Assembly: GCA_963774405.1 (NCBI GenBank)
Contig: CAVZEV010000004.1
Span: forward strand, 1 to 64,000
DNA: 64,000 nucleotides
Direction: 5' to 3'
Origin: VRUE01 sp963774405
GTDB lineage: Bacteria; Actinomycetota; Thermoleophilia; Solirubrobacterales; 70-9
Translations under genes and position numbers: made by a program
Shown: positions 41,318 to 51,027 of the stretch, in pieces
Layout: every line of letters starts with the position of its first letter
How positions within the stretch are numbered: position 1 is the first letter of the stretch
The notes under the pieces: model-generated
What the model was told of the DNA's origin: nothing
The model's input: the letters and a program-made list of their open reading frames with translations, nothing else
Database searches by the model: none

Positions 41318-42025
41318 TCAGCGCGCGCAGGTGACCGGGTGGCGCGGCGGGTGCAGCGCGTTGACGGGCGGCTTGGCGCCGCAGAGGCGGGTGTCGCGCG
41401 GTTCGCGCTGGAAGCCCATCGTCCAGTGGTAGATGCGGCCGCTGGCGCAATTGAAGCCGGACTTCCCGACCGCCTGCAGCACTCCCCGGCCGCCGCCGGC
41501 CTGGCGCAGGACGAAGCCGACGCCGACCACCGGTTCGGGTTTGGCAGGATCGCGCGAGGGGTGGTGCCACGGGCCGCTGTTGTTCAGGGCTCCCGGTGAG
41601 ACTTCCTCGACGCTGGCGGCAAGCAGCCGCAGGCGCTCGCCGCCGCGTGCGCGGGCAGCGAAGTGCGCGAACACGTCGGCGGGCGAGCGGGCCGCCCAGC
41701 TCTGACCCGGCCCCGGGCCGCCGACGCCGAAGTCGTTGAGCTCGCCCTGCGGGGCGATCCGCGCCAGCGCCGCCGCCCGGTCGCCGCGGTTGAAGGCGCT
41801 AAGGAGCCCCTGGTAGGCGGCGGTCACGCTGGCGACGCCGCAGCCGGCGGGAAGCGAAGCGCGCGCCTTGGGCGGTCCGGGGTCGCCCGCGGCGACGCCG
41901 CCGGGTCCGAAGGCGAAAGCAAGCGCGACCACGATCGGTAGGGCCACCGCGATCGGTGTGAGGGCTACCGGCAGGCGATCCCGAAGGCCGATCGACGCCT
42001 CGCGGTGGGGGCCGGGTCGTGGCAT
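41318..42025 (-). CDS. Membrane-anchored protein with an NTF2-like domain
   Basis: A 235-aa protein. A hydrophobic anchor lies at about 22-46 (IAVALPIVVALAFAFG). It is followed by SVTAAYQGLLSAFNRGD, typical of the first helix of an NTF2/SnoaL-like fold, and a Cys-containing C-terminal part. Likely exported and membrane-tethered, with the domain outside. Ligand unknown. It is divergent from the PD40 gene across a 224-bp gap. Confidence 0.6.
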   Translation of the reverse strand: MPRPGPHREASIGLRDRLPVALTPIAVALPIVVALAFAFGPGGVAAGDPGPPKARASLPAGCGVASVTAAYQGLLSAFNRGDRAAALARIAPQGELNDFGVGGPGPGQSWAARSPADVFAHFAARARGGERLRLLAASVEEVSPGALNNSGPWHHPSRDPAKPEPVVGVGFVLRQAGGGRGVLQAVGKSGFNCASGRIYHWTMGFQREPRDTRLCGAKPPVNALHPPRHPVTCAR

Positions 42026-42249
42026 GTCTTGTAGTGAAGCAGGCGGCTCGGCTCAAACGGACCTGACCGGAGCCGACGGGCGCGCGGCGTGCACTTCGGC
42101 GCACCGCCGATCCACCGCCGCATTGGTTCGTCGTCGAAAGCCGCAACCCCGCCGCGCATGGGCCGAACGGCCCATCTTCAGACAAGTGGGTGGGCGTTGC
42201 GGCCGCGGCCGCTCACAATGCAGCCGGTGTCCGACCTGGCGCCCGTTCG

Positions 42250-43665
42250 ATGATTGCTGCTCGCCTCCGGGCCGCCTTGGCCCTCGCCGGCGCCGGGCTC
42301 TTGCTTGTCGCTGCGCCCGCGGTGGCCGGGACCTTTCCCGGCAAAAACGGGAGGATCGCATACGAATACCTCGACACGATCTACACGATCGACCCGGGGG
42401 GCGGTGGAGGTCAGCGACTGGTCACGCATCCGGATGGCGGCAGCGAACCCTCGTGGTCGCCACGCGGCGATCGGCTGGTATTTGTCTCGGTGCGCGGCGG
42501 CGAGCAGGATCTCTACGTAATCGACGCGGACGGGAGCGGTGAACGTCGTCTCACCTCCAACGACGCGATCGAGGAGGAAAACCCGAGCTGGGTCGACGAC
42601 AACACCGTCATCTTCCGCGCCGACCCCGACAGTGGGGACCCCACGTTCTCGACCGTCAGGCTGGACTCCGCCCCGACCTCGACCTACGCATTGTTCCGCT
42701 CAGCCGAGCCCGGCGTCGTCGACAACTTCATCAACCCGGAGATCTCGGCCGGTGGAAAGCTCCTCTTCACCGAGGACTTCCAGTTCCCGGGAACCAGCAA
42801 ATTCCTCTCGGCGGCGTGGACCGCCAGCGGCGACGGTCCCGCCACGAAGTTCAGCGGACTCGTTGCCGAGTACTCGGTCTATTCCGGCGGTTGGGCCCCG
42901 GACGGAGCCAAGTTCCTGTACCTGGGCAGGACGCCTACCTGCTGCAGCCTCGACATCTTCGTCGACGCCACCGGAGCGCCGGTCAACATCACCAACACGC
43001 CCAGCCGCTCCGAGGCCGCGCCGCGGTTCTCGCCGGACGGGACGATGTTGGTTTACGGCGATCTGTTCGGCGGCGACAAGCTGTACGTGAGCGCGGCCGA
43101 CGGCAGCGGCGAGGTCACGCTGCCGACGGGTATCTTCGAAGCGCGCAACCCCGATTGGCAGCCGCTCGGTGGCACAGCCGGGCAGTCGGCGCCCGACCGG
43201 CAGCCCGACCCCGGGCCCGAGACCGGGTCGGGGCCTGCGCCCGGGCACGGATCCGACACCTCACCTCCCCACCTGCAGGGTCGCCCGATCCTTCACAACG
43301 GCGTTACGACCCTCGTCGTCGTCGTGCCCTCGGCCGGTCGCCTGCGGGTCGAGCAGGTCGACGGCAAAGCGGGCGCGAGCGCGTCGGCCCGCAAGAACGC
43401 CAAGGGCAAGAAGGGGCGCAAGCCGCTGGTCGAGCCGCTCACCCTCAAGCCGAAGAAGGCCGGGCCGGTGCGGGTCAAGATCAAGCCGACCAGGCGCGGC
43501 AAGAAGGTCCTCGCCAAGCGCGGCAAGCTCACGGTCAAGGTGGCCGTCTCCTTTACCCCCAAGGGTTCGAAGATGGCCGAGTCACTGACCCGTGGGGTGA
43601 CGATCAAGAAGAACAACAAGAAGCCGAAGCGCGGAAAAAAGAAACTGCCGGGGAGGCTGCAATGA
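42250..43665 (+). CDS. Secreted PD40/TolB-type beta-propeller protein
   Basis: A 471-aa protein with a signal peptide (LRAALALAGAGLLLVAAPAVAG) and repeated PD40 blades: GRIAYEY, SEPSWSPRGDRLVFVS, QDLYVIDADGSGERRL, APRFSPDGTMLVYGD, NPDWQPLG. A Pro/Gly linker then leads to a Lys-rich C-terminal segment (KKAGPVRVKIKPTRRGKK) of the type attached to Solirubrobacter-like exported proteins. Binding role outside the cell is likely. The start is at the ATG before the signal peptide. The stop overlaps the next ATG. Confidence 0.8.
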   Translation: MIAARLRAALALAGAGLLLVAAPAVAGTFPGKNGRIAYEYLDTIYTIDPGGGGGQRLVTHPDGGSEPSWSPRGDRLVFVSVRGGEQDLYVIDADGSGERRLTSNDAIEEENPSWVDDNTVIFRADPDSGDPTFSTVRLDSAPTSTYALFRSAEPGVVDNFINPEISAGGKLLFTEDFQFPGTSKFLSAAWTASGDGPATKFSGLVAEYSVYSGGWAPDGAKFLYLGRTPTCCSLDIFVDATGAPVNITNTPSRSEAAPRFSPDGTMLVYGDLFGGDKLYVSAADGSGEVTLPTGIFEARNPDWQPLGGTAGQSAPDRQPDPGPETGSGPAPGHGSDTSPPHLQGRPILHNGVTTLVVVVPSAGRLRVEQVDGKAGASASARKNAKGKKGRKPLVEPLTLKPKKAGPVRVKIKPTRRGKKVLAKRGKLTVKVAVSFTPKGSKMAESLTRGVTIKKNNKKPKRGKKKLPGRLQ

Positions 43666-45158
43666 AGAGAAGGGGACTTGTATCGACTCTGGCGCTCACC
43701 CTGAGCGCCCTATCGTTGGGCGCCGGAGTGGCCGAGGCGGCAACTCCGATCGAGGCAAGCTCGGTCGCCACCGGCCGCGGGCACAGCTGCGCGATCCTCA
43801 GCTCGGGCCAGGTCGTTTGCTGGGGCAGCAACTTCTATGGCGAGCTGGGCAACGGCACCAACACCCCGAGCAAGTCCCCGGTGGCGGTACCCGGCCTCAC
43901 CGACGCCGAGTCGATCAGCGCCAACGGCGAGTACACGACCTGTGCGATCCGCACCGGTGGCCAGGCGCTTTGCTGGGGCAAAAACGCCGGTGGCCAGATC
44001 GGTGACGGGAGCAAGACCGACCGCAGCGTCCCGACCCCGGTCACCGGCCTCACCGACGCCGAGTCGATCAGCGTCGGGGAGCTCCACGCCTGCGCCATCC
44101 GCACCGGCGGTCAAGCGGTCTGTTGGGGCCAGAACGACCATGGCCAGCTCGGCGACAACAGCACGACGGAGCGCCTGGCCCCCGTCAACGTGAATGGGCT
44201 GACCGACGCACGCAACATCGACGTCGGCTGGACCCACACCTGCGCTGCGCGCGAAAGCGGAGCGGCGCTCTGCTGGGGATATCCCGTCAACGGGGTGCTC
44301 GGTATCGGCAGTGCCATCGCCGATGTCAAAACGCCGACGGCGGTCAAGGGCGTCGGCGGGACCGGCACCCTCGGCGGGATCGTCCAGATGGCCGTCGGCT
44401 CGACCCACAGCTGTGCGCTGGGGGAAGGCGGGCAGGTGTACTGCTGGGGAGACAACTACTTCGGTCGGCTCGGGGACGACACCACCTTGAACAAGGATGT
44501 CCCGGTCGAAGTCCACGACATGGCCGACGCGAAGTTCATCTCGGCCGGCTACGCGTCGAGTTGCGCGATCCGCGAATCCGGCCAGGCGCTCTGCTGGGGC
44601 AGCAACGCGCAGGGGAGGCTCGGCGACGGCACCGACGCCGAGAGGCACACGCCGACGGCGGTATCGGGGGTCGGAGACGCCGTGCAGATGAGCGGCAAAC
44701 TGAGCCACATGTGCGCGGTCCGGGTCTCGGGCCAGACGGTCTGCTGGGGCAGCAACACGTCGGGCCAGCTCGGCGACGGCACCGAAACGAGCAGTTTCAC
44801 GCCGGTTGTCGTGGTGGTCGGTGCCGCCGGTGGTGGCGGCTCGGCCCCTCCTCCGTCTTCGTCACCGCCGGCTCTGGCTCCAACTCCTGTCGCTACGTCC
44901 GTGGCGCCGAAAAAGAGCGGCAAAGGCAAGAAGAGCAGTGGCAAGGGCTACCGCGAATGTCTGATCCAAGCCAACAAGGCCGTCAAGAAGGCGGTCGGGT
45001 CGGCGAAGCGCAAGCACGGCAGGGCCCGCGGAAAGGCGCTCGAGGCGACCAAGAAGAAGAAGCGGAGGCTCGTCGCCGGGTGCAAGCGGCGATTTCACAA
45101 AGGGAAGGGGCAGAAAAGGCGCCACTCCGCTCGCGCCAGGCAAAGAGCAGGTAGTTGA
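43662..45158 (+). CDS. Secreted RCC1-repeat protein
   Basis: A 498-aa protein beginning with a signal peptide and coupled (ATGA) to the PD40 gene. Seven blades repeat the pattern C-A-I-R-x-x-G-Q-x-x-C-W-G (for example SCAILSSGQVVCWGSN), forming an RCC1 seven-bladed propeller. Each blade has a conserved Cys pair, which could be disulfide-bonded outside the cell. A proline spacer and a very basic Lys/Arg tail follow. Cell-surface interaction is a likely role. A 279-bp gap to the sulfatase gene holds nothing recognisable apart from its AAAGGA ribosome site. Confidence 0.85.
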   Translation: MKRRGLVSTLALTLSALSLGAGVAEAATPIEASSVATGRGHSCAILSSGQVVCWGSNFYGELGNGTNTPSKSPVAVPGLTDAESISANGEYTTCAIRTGGQALCWGKNAGGQIGDGSKTDRSVPTPVTGLTDAESISVGELHACAIRTGGQAVCWGQNDHGQLGDNSTTERLAPVNVNGLTDARNIDVGWTHTCAARESGAALCWGYPVNGVLGIGSAIADVKTPTAVKGVGGTGTLGGIVQMAVGSTHSCALGEGGQVYCWGDNYFGRLGDDTTLNKDVPVEVHDMADAKFISAGYASSCAIRESGQALCWGSNAQGRLGDGTDAERHTPTAVSGVGDAVQMSGKLSHMCAVRVSGQTVCWGSNTSGQLGDGTETSSFTPVVVVVGAAGGGGSAPPPSSSPPALAPTPVATSVAPKKSGKGKKSSGKGYRECLIQANKAVKKAVGSAKRKHGRARGKALEATKKKKRRLVAGCKRRFHKGKGQKRRHSARARQRAGS

Positions 45159-45437
45159 AGTTCGGCCGCCTGCGTCGGCTCGAGCAGGCTCGTGGTGGCG
45201 ATCCCCTGGAAGAGGACCGCCACAAGACGCTGATCGTCCGCCCCTCGGACTACGGCAAGTCGGTGCTGGAGTGCCGCCCGGTTCCCAGCTTGCGATCGCG
45301 ACTCGGTCGAGCCGCCCCTCACCCCGTACGGAGGCAGGCTGCTGTCGTGCGAGATCCAAGACGAGGTCCGCGGCTGCCGGCAAGGTGGAGAAATCACCCA
45401 TGACGCTCGCTTGAGCGCAAACGAAAGGAACACGCCG

Positions 45438-47798
45438 ATGGACGCAGAGAAGAGCAACGGCCCCCGGATCTCTGTCGACATCCGCGAATCGGAGCCCGAC
45501 TGGTCTCCCTACCTGCCGCCGAAGGCGCCGGAGGGCGCCCCGAACGTGCTGTTGCTCTGCTGGGACGACATCGGCTACGGCACGATGGACGTCTTCGGCG
45601 GCCCGGTCGAGACCCCGAACATGCGGCGGATCGCCGAGATGGGCGTTCGCTACTCGAACTTCCACACGACCGCGCTCTGCTCGCCGACCCGCTCCTCGCT
45701 GCTGACCGGGCGCAACGCGACCTCCAACGGGATGGCGACGATCGCCGAGTTCAGCTCCGGCTTCCCCGGGATCTCGACCCGGATCCCGTTCGAGAACGGG
45801 TTCATCTCCGAGGTGCTGGGCCAGCGCGGCTACAACACCTACTGCGTGGGCAAGTGGCACCTGACGCCGGGCGAGGAGGCGACGATGGCCTCCTACAAGG
45901 GCCGCTGGCCGCTGGGCCGCGGGTTTGAACGCTTCTACGGCTTCCTCGGCGGCGAGTCCAGTAGCTGGTACCCCGATCTCGTCCACGACAACCACCAGGT
46001 TGACCCGCCCGCGACTCCGGAGGAGGGCTACCACCTCTCCAAGGATCTCTCCGACCGGGCGATCGAGTTCATCCGCGACGCCAAAGCCGTCGACCCCGAC
46101 AAGCCCTTCTTCATGTACCTGGCCTCGCAGGCCGGCCACGCGCCGCACCACGTCGCCGCCGAGTGGGCCGACAAATACAAGGGCCGGTTCGACCACGGCT
46201 ACGAGGCGATCCGCGGGGAGATCCTCGCCCGCCAGGTCGAGCTGGGCCTGCTGCCCGAGGGGACCGAGCTGTCGCCGATCAACCCCCACGGCGAGCCGGG
46301 GCGGACCGGCCCGGACGGCAAACCGTGGCCCGGCCTGGACACGGTCCGGCCCTGGGATTCCCTGAGCGAGGACGAGCAGCGCCTCTTCTGCCGCATGGCG
46401 GAGGTCTTCGCCGGCTACATCTCCTACACCGACGACCAGCTCGGTCGGGTCCTCGACTACCTCGAGGACTCCGGCCAGACCGACAACACCCTGATCGTCG
46501 TCGTCTCCGACAACGGCGCCAGCGGCGAGGGCGGCCCGAACGGCACCTTCAACGAGTGGCGCTTCTTCAACGGCATCGCCGACTCGACCGAGCTGACGCT
46601 TGACCACATCGACGAGCTCGGCAGCCCGGCGTCCTACAACCATTACAACACCGGCTGGGCCTGGGCCTTCGACACGCCATTCCCCTACTGGAAGCGGTGG
46701 GCCGGGTACGAGGGTGGCGTCGCCGACATGTGCCTCGTCTCCTGGCCGGCGAAGATCGAGCCGCAACCGGATCCACGCGGGCAGTACGTCCACGCGGTCG
46801 ACATCGTGCCGACGATCTACGACCTGCTCGACATCGAGCCGCCGGAGACGATCAACGGCTACCCGCAGAGTCCGATCGAGGGGGAGAGCTTCGCCGCCTC
46901 GATCGCCGACGGCGCCGCCGCCTCGAAGGAGACGCAGTTCTACGCGATGCTGGGTCAGCGGTCGATCTACCACCAGGGCTGGCTGGCCTGCACGGTGCAC
47001 CCGCCGCTGAGCGGCTGGGGGCGCTACGAGGAGGACGAGTGGGAGCTCTACAACCTGGTGGAGGACCGTGCGCAGGCGAAGAACCTGGCGGCCGAGGAGC
47101 CGCGGCGACTGGAGGAGCTGAAGAACCTCTGGTTCTACAATGCCGGTCTCAGCAACGGGCTGCCGCTGGACGACCGCACCGCGCTCGAACAGGTGCTGGC
47201 TGAGCGCCCCCACGCGGCGGAGCCGCGCGAGCGCTACGAGTACTACCCGGACACCGCCGACGTGCCCGAGTCCGGCGCGGTGCGGATCAACGGCCGCTCC
47301 TACACGATCGCAGTCGGGGTCGAGATCGACTCGACCGACGCGGAGGGGGTGCTGTTCGCCCACGGCGGCGTCGCCGGCGGCCACACCTTCTACGTCAAGG
47401 GTGGCCGCCTCCGCTACACCTTCAACTGGGTCGGCACCCATCTGCAGGAGATCGTCGCCGAGGTGCCGCTGGTCACCGGTCGCCAGGTCCTCACGGCGGA
47501 GTTCACCCTGAAAGGCAAAAGCGAGGATCCGGCGATGCCGGGCTTCGCCGGCACACTCGACCTCTATGTCGACGGCAGTCAGGTCGGCAGCGGCGAGATC
47601 GTCACCCAGCCGGGCGCCTTCTGCCTGGTCGGTGACGGGCTCTGTGTCGGCCGCGACAGCGCCTCGCCGGTGACGCCGGAATACACCGCTCCGTTCCGCT
47701 TCAGCGGCGGCACGATCGAAAAGGCGGTGGTCGACGTCAGTGGCCGGCGCTTCATCGACCACGAGGCCGAGGTCCGCGGCTGGTTCATGCTCGACTGA
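45438..47798 (+). CDS. Arylsulfatase (type I sulfatase)
   Basis: A 786-aa enzyme. CSPTR at 81-85 is the sulfatase signature, with Cys81 to be converted to formylglycine. NVLLLCWDD supplies metal-binding Asp residues, GKWHL and SDNGASGEGG are further active-site motifs, and the last 200 residues form a beta-rich domain. The ATG at 45438 follows AAAGGA. No signal peptide, so it is probably cytoplasmic. Activity needs a formylglycine-generating enzyme; the decayed gene just downstream contains pieces of one, so another maturase elsewhere in the genome would be required. Confidence 0.9.
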   Translation: MDAEKSNGPRISVDIRESEPDWSPYLPPKAPEGAPNVLLLCWDDIGYGTMDVFGGPVETPNMRRIAEMGVRYSNFHTTALCSPTRSSLLTGRNATSNGMATIAEFSSGFPGISTRIPFENGFISEVLGQRGYNTYCVGKWHLTPGEEATMASYKGRWPLGRGFERFYGFLGGESSSWYPDLVHDNHQVDPPATPEEGYHLSKDLSDRAIEFIRDAKAVDPDKPFFMYLASQAGHAPHHVAAEWADKYKGRFDHGYEAIRGEILARQVELGLLPEGTELSPINPHGEPGRTGPDGKPWPGLDTVRPWDSLSEDEQRLFCRMAEVFAGYISYTDDQLGRVLDYLEDSGQTDNTLIVVVSDNGASGEGGPNGTFNEWRFFNGIADSTELTLDHIDELGSPASYNHYNTGWAWAFDTPFPYWKRWAGYEGGVADMCLVSWPAKIEPQPDPRGQYVHAVDIVPTIYDLLDIEPPETINGYPQSPIEGESFAASIADGAAASKETQFYAMLGQRSIYHQGWLACTVHPPLSGWGRYEEDEWELYNLVEDRAQAKNLAAEEPRRLEELKNLWFYNAGLSNGLPLDDRTALEQVLAERPHAAEPRERYEYYPDTADVPESGAVRINGRSYTIAVGVEIDSTDAEGVLFAHGGVAGGHTFYVKGGRLRYTFNWVGTHLQEIVAEVPLVTGRQVLTAEFTLKGKSEDPAMPGFAGTLDLYVDGSQVGSGEIVTQPGAFCLVGDGLCVGRDSASPVTPEYTAPFRFSGGTIEKAVVDVSGRRFIDHEAEVRGWFMLD

Positions 47799-47808
47799 GC
47801 CGTCCCGG

Positions 47809-48122
47809 TCAGGCGAGGCTGCGGGCGATGCGGAAGCCGAGGTTGAAGGGCGAGAGCTCGACCTCATGGGCCAGGCCCTCGCCGTCGGCCGGATATCCGT
47901 AGCTGCCGTCGGTACCCATCGTGAAGGCGTCGCCCGGCAGGTCGATCAGCCCGACGGCGAGGAACTCACGGACCACGGAGGGGCCGCCGCCGATGCGCAC
48001 GTCCATGCCGTCGGCGGCCTCGCGGGCTGCCTCCAGCGCCTCGGCGGGAGAGGCGTCGAGGAATCACCGGTGCCGAAGCCGTCGAGGGAGATCGAGAAAT
48101 TCTGGACGCGAGCGAGCGACAT
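47809..48122 (-). pseudogene. Composite relic: DHFR-family reductase pieces joined to formylglycine-generating-enzyme pieces
   Basis: Read from 48122 on the minus strand: an N-terminal DHFR/RibD-like piece (VQNFSISLDGFGTGD), after a break its C-terminal part (SPAEALEAAREA, DVRIGGGPSVVREFLAVGL), then AFTMGTDGSYGYPADGEG with HEVELSPF (start of a SUMF1/FGE domain), then NLGFRIARSLA (the FGE C-terminal end). Three internal deletions have collapsed two genes into 314 bp. The FGE was presumably the maturase of the adjacent sulfatase. Confidence 0.65.
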
Positions 48123-48313
48123 AGCCGGTTCTACTTTCAAGGGTCATCTAACGCAAGTAACTTCGCGTTACGAACGTACCCGACCCCGAGGTCCGAAGGT
48201 CGCAGAGTTGTCGTGGCATCGCCTCCCAGTCCAGGCGCCCAGCGCCGATGAGTTTCGCCATGGCGTCGAGTCTGTACTCCCACACCTGATCAATTGCAAC
48301 CAGGGAGGGCAAC

Positions 48314-48898
48314 ATGACCGCCACCTACACCTTCGACGTCTTCTCCAGCCTCGATGGCTTCGGCAGTGCCGACGCCGGCAGCAACTGGACCGGCTACTGG
48401 GGTAAGCAGGGCCCCGAGCTGCTCGACCGCCGCCTCGCCCTGTACGGCGAGGAGCAGCGGATGGTCTTCGGGGCCAACACATACCGGGCTTTCGCCCGGA
48501 TGCTGGCCTCCAGCAGCGAGGACTCCGACGTGCGGGACGCGTGGGTCACCCGGATGAGAAGCCTGCCGGCGACGATCGTGTCGACCACCCTGGAGGGGCC
48601 GCTCGACTGGCCGGAGGCGAGCGTCGCGAGCGGCGACGCCGTCGAGGTCGTTGCCCGGCTCAAGGAGGAGTCCGAGGTGCCGCTGCGCTCGCACGGCAGC
48701 CTCTCGATGAACCGGGCACTGATGGCCGCCGGCCTGGTTGACCGCGTCCAGGTGACGCTCTTCCCCGTTGTCACCGGTCAGACCGGAGCGGACCCCGTCT
48801 TCCAGGGTGCGGCCGACTTCGACCTCGAGCTGATCGAGAGCCGGACGCTCGACGGCAACATCCAGGAGCTCATCTACCAACCCACTCTGCACGCTTGA
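48314..48898 (+). CDS. Dihydrofolate-reductase-family (RibD C-terminal-like) protein
   Basis: A 194-aa protein. TYTFDVFSSLDGFGSAD opens as in the DHFR/RibD-C family; MVFGANTYRAF, LPATIVSTTLEGPLDW and LMAAGLVDRVQVTLFPVV are further family positions, with the Gly-rich region reduced to HGSLS. NADPH-dependent reduction of an unknown substrate is likely. Genes of this family often lie near SigG-like sigma factors in actinobacteria, as here. Confidence 0.8.
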   Translation: MTATYTFDVFSSLDGFGSADAGSNWTGYWGKQGPELLDRRLALYGEEQRMVFGANTYRAFARMLASSSEDSDVRDAWVTRMRSLPATIVSTTLEGPLDWPEASVASGDAVEVVARLKEESEVPLRSHGSLSMNRALMAAGLVDRVQVTLFPVVTGQTGADPVFQGAADFDLELIESRTLDGNIQELIYQPTLHA

Positions 48899-48900
48899 AA

Positions 48901-49234
48901 TGAACTCGATGCCCAAGTACGCCGTCTCTTCGACGCTGCGGGAGGCCACCTGGAACAACACCACAATCCTCTCCGGCAACTTCGCCGAGGAGGTTGGGAA
49001 GCTGAGGGAAGAGGTCGACGGGAGCATTTGGTCGCCGGCAGCGCCCAACTCGTCCAGGGCCTGATCGCCCACGACCTGCTCGACGAGTTGCGTCTGATGG
49101 TCTTCCCGGTCCTGCTCGACAGCGGCAAGCGCCTCTTCGACGAGACCAGCCGCGCGCACCGCCTGCGGCTGACCGAGTCCGGGACCGTCGGCGAGGGCAT
49201 CGCCACCTTGGTCTTCGAGCGGAGCAGGGAATGA
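48901..49234 (+). pseudogene. Second DHFR-family gene, N-terminally truncated and frameshifted
   Basis: MPKYAVSSTLREATWNN and ILSGNFAEEVGKLREEVDG read in one frame. After a missing base near 49028 the frame LVAGSAQLVQGLIAHDLL, ELRLMVFPVLLDSGKRLF continues to 49234. The first third of the family is absent. A further short scrambled stretch (49235-49333), with an AGGAGG site and a truncated frame, follows; it looks like another deletion scar. Confidence 0.7.
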
Positions 49235-49333
49235 TGCGCCAGGAGGAGCAATGACAAGTTCCATGCGGCCGACGGCGGAAGATGGGCAAGCTCGACATCG
49301 CGGCCCTGCGGGCGGCCGGCGACGGCATCGCGG

Positions 49334-49750
49334 TCAGGTGACCGGCCCATTCTGGACGGCGACGGGGTCCATCCACATCGCCTCCCAGAGGTGACCGTCG
49401 AGGTCGTGGAAGCTGCGCTGGTACATGAAACCGTAATCCTGCGGCTCCTTGGCGGGGCGAGCGCCGGCGGCCAGAGCGGCTGCGGCGAAAGCATCGACGG
49501 CCGCCCGGTCCTCGGCGCTGACCGTGACGGTGAGCGCCGTCGCCGCGTCGGCGTCGGCGACCGGCCCCCTCACGAACTCGGCGAAGCGCTCGCGCTGAAG
49601 CAGCATCACGTAGGCCCGGTCGCTGATCACCATGCAGGCGGCGCCCTCGTCACAGAAGCGCTCGTTGAACTCGAATCCGAGCCCGACGAAGAATCGCCGG
49701 CTGGCCGCCAGGTCGGCCACCGGCAGGTTGAGGAAAAGCAGTCGGGGCAC
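49334..49750 (-). CDS. VOC-family (glyoxalase-like) protein
   Basis: A 138-aa protein with the paired beta-alpha-beta modules of the vicinal-oxygen-chelate fold: LFLNLPVADLAASRRFFVGL, then MVISDRAYVMLLQRE, and in the second half FMYQRSFHDLDGHLWEAMW with the typical His and Glu. Substrate unknown; many such proteins bind antibiotics or simply act as small metalloenzymes. Divergent from the sigma-factor gene across 82 bp, a common pairing in actinobacteria. Confidence 0.82.
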   Translation of the reverse strand: MPRLLFLNLPVADLAASRRFFVGLGFEFNERFCDEGAACMVISDRAYVMLLQRERFAEFVRGPVADADAATALTVTVSAEDRAAVDAFAAAALAAGARPAKEPQDYGFMYQRSFHDLDGHLWEAMWMDPVAVQNGPVT

Positions 49751-49832
49751 CTTTGCCTCCTTGGGTGGGTTCCGTTCCGAGACCAGGACTGACGCGAGAG
49801 CCGGAACTAATCGGTAAAGCTAGGATCTGCCC

Positions 49833-50864
49833 GTGGCGCTCTCGGCCAGTCAAGCGGCCTTCGAGCAGGACCTCGAGCGCCTGCGACCGGTTCTGACCGG
49901 CTACTGCTATCGGATGCTCGGCTCGGGCTTCGAGGCTGAAGACGCGGTCCAGGAGGCAATGCTGCGGGCCTGGCGTCGCGCCGACGCGCTGGAGGAGCCG
50001 GCGGCGATGAAGTCGTGGCTGTTCCGGATTGCCACCAACGTCTGCTTCGATCAGATCGAGGGCCGCAAGCGCCGGGCGCGGCCGGTCGACCTGGCCGGCG
50101 CCGGCGACGCCGAAACGCCAGTCGGGGCGCCGCTGCCGGAGACCGCCTGGGTGCTGCCGATCGTCGACAGCCAGGCAGTCGATCCGGGCGCCGACCCGGC
50201 GGCCCAGACTGCCGAGCGCGAGGCGCTGCGGCTCGCGTTCGTCGCCGCGCTTCAGCACCTGCCGGCGCGCCAGCGCGCGGTGCTGGTCCTGCGCGAGGTC
50301 CTGCGCTGGAGCGCGAAGGAGGTCGCCGAGCTGCTGGAGACCTCGGTGGCGTCGGTCAACAGCGCCCTGCAGCGGGCGCGGGAAACGCTCGACGCACTGG
50401 CCCTGGAAGATGCCGAGGCGCCCGCCCGCCCCAGCGACGAGGATGAGCGCCGCCTGCTCGAGCAGTACCTCGAGGCATTCGCCGAGTACGACATCGACCG
50501 GATCGTCGCCCTGCTGCGCTACGACGTGGTCTTCGACATGCCGCCGCTGCCGCTCTGGCTGCGCGGTCCCGATCAGGTCGGCGAGTTCATGCTTGGCCAA
50601 GGCGCCGCCTGTAGCGGCTCGAAGCTGATCGCGGTGCGCGCCAACGGCTGTCCGGCCTTCGCCTCCTACAAGCCCGACCCCGAGACCGGCGACTGGTCAC
50701 CCTGGTCGCTGACCGTGCTCGAGCTGGCGGGGGAGGGCGAGGGGAGGCCGGCGGTAGCCGGGGTCCACAACTTTCTGCAGCCGTTCCTGCCCTCGCTGTT
50801 TCGTTCCTTCGGATTGTCAGACCGCCTCGTCGAGGGCGACCCGGTCGTGCAGTCCCCAGCGTAG
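49833..50864 (+). CDS. ECF sigma factor with SnoaL-like C-terminal domain (SigG/SigX5 type)
   Basis: A 343-aa protein from a GTG. Region 2 (YCYRMLGSGFEAEDAVQEAM, WLFRIATNVCFDQ) binds the core enzyme and -10 element. Region 4 (LPARQRAVLVLREVLRWSAK, ELLETSVASVNSALQRAR) reads the -35 element. A SnoaL/NTF2-like domain follows from about residue 215. In this sigma group the extra domain replaces an anti-sigma factor as the control element. Likely targets include the neighbouring VOC and DHFR-family genes, by analogy only. Confidence 0.85.
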   Translation: MALSASQAAFEQDLERLRPVLTGYCYRMLGSGFEAEDAVQEAMLRAWRRADALEEPAAMKSWLFRIATNVCFDQIEGRKRRARPVDLAGAGDAETPVGAPLPETAWVLPIVDSQAVDPGADPAAQTAEREALRLAFVAALQHLPARQRAVLVLREVLRWSAKEVAELLETSVASVNSALQRARETLDALALEDAEAPARPSDEDERRLLEQYLEAFAEYDIDRIVALLRYDVVFDMPPLPLWLRGPDQVGEFMLGQGAACSGSKLIAVRANGCPAFASYKPDPETGDWSPWSLTVLELAGEGEGRPAVAGVHNFLQPFLPSLFRSFGLSDRLVEGDPVVQSPA

Positions 50865-50956
50865 ATTGCCGCACAGCTTCAACCCGCCGGCCCATAACCC
50901 GCCGCTCCTCGCAGGTGGCGTGTCGGGCCCCGGTGGCCATTTCTTCGATTGCACTA

Positions 50957-50976
50957 ATCTTAAGACTTTCTAAGAT
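50957..50976. promoter_or_regulatory. ArsR-type operator ATCTTA-N8-TAAGAT
   Basis: Perfect 6-bp arms around 8 bp, in an AT-rich patch 52 bp before the ArsR-family ATG, overlapping TATGCT, a plausible -10 box at 50975-50980. The position suggests autoregulation and control of the hydrogenase-like genes downstream. Confidence 0.65.
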
Positions 50977-51027
50977 ATGCTAACTTTGTGACATGTCAGG
51001 CCCAGGCGCACCGGTCGAGGGGAATTG

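Noticed and set aside
45159..45437. Possible small gene between the RCC1 and sulfatase genes
   Set aside because: No frame has a ribosome site, a motif or convincing composition.
44862..47867. A 1001-codon open frame on the minus strand opposite the RCC1 and sulfatase genes
   Set aside because: It is antisense to two genes with clear motifs, has the Asp/Val/Arg-heavy composition of GC shadows and shows no domain.
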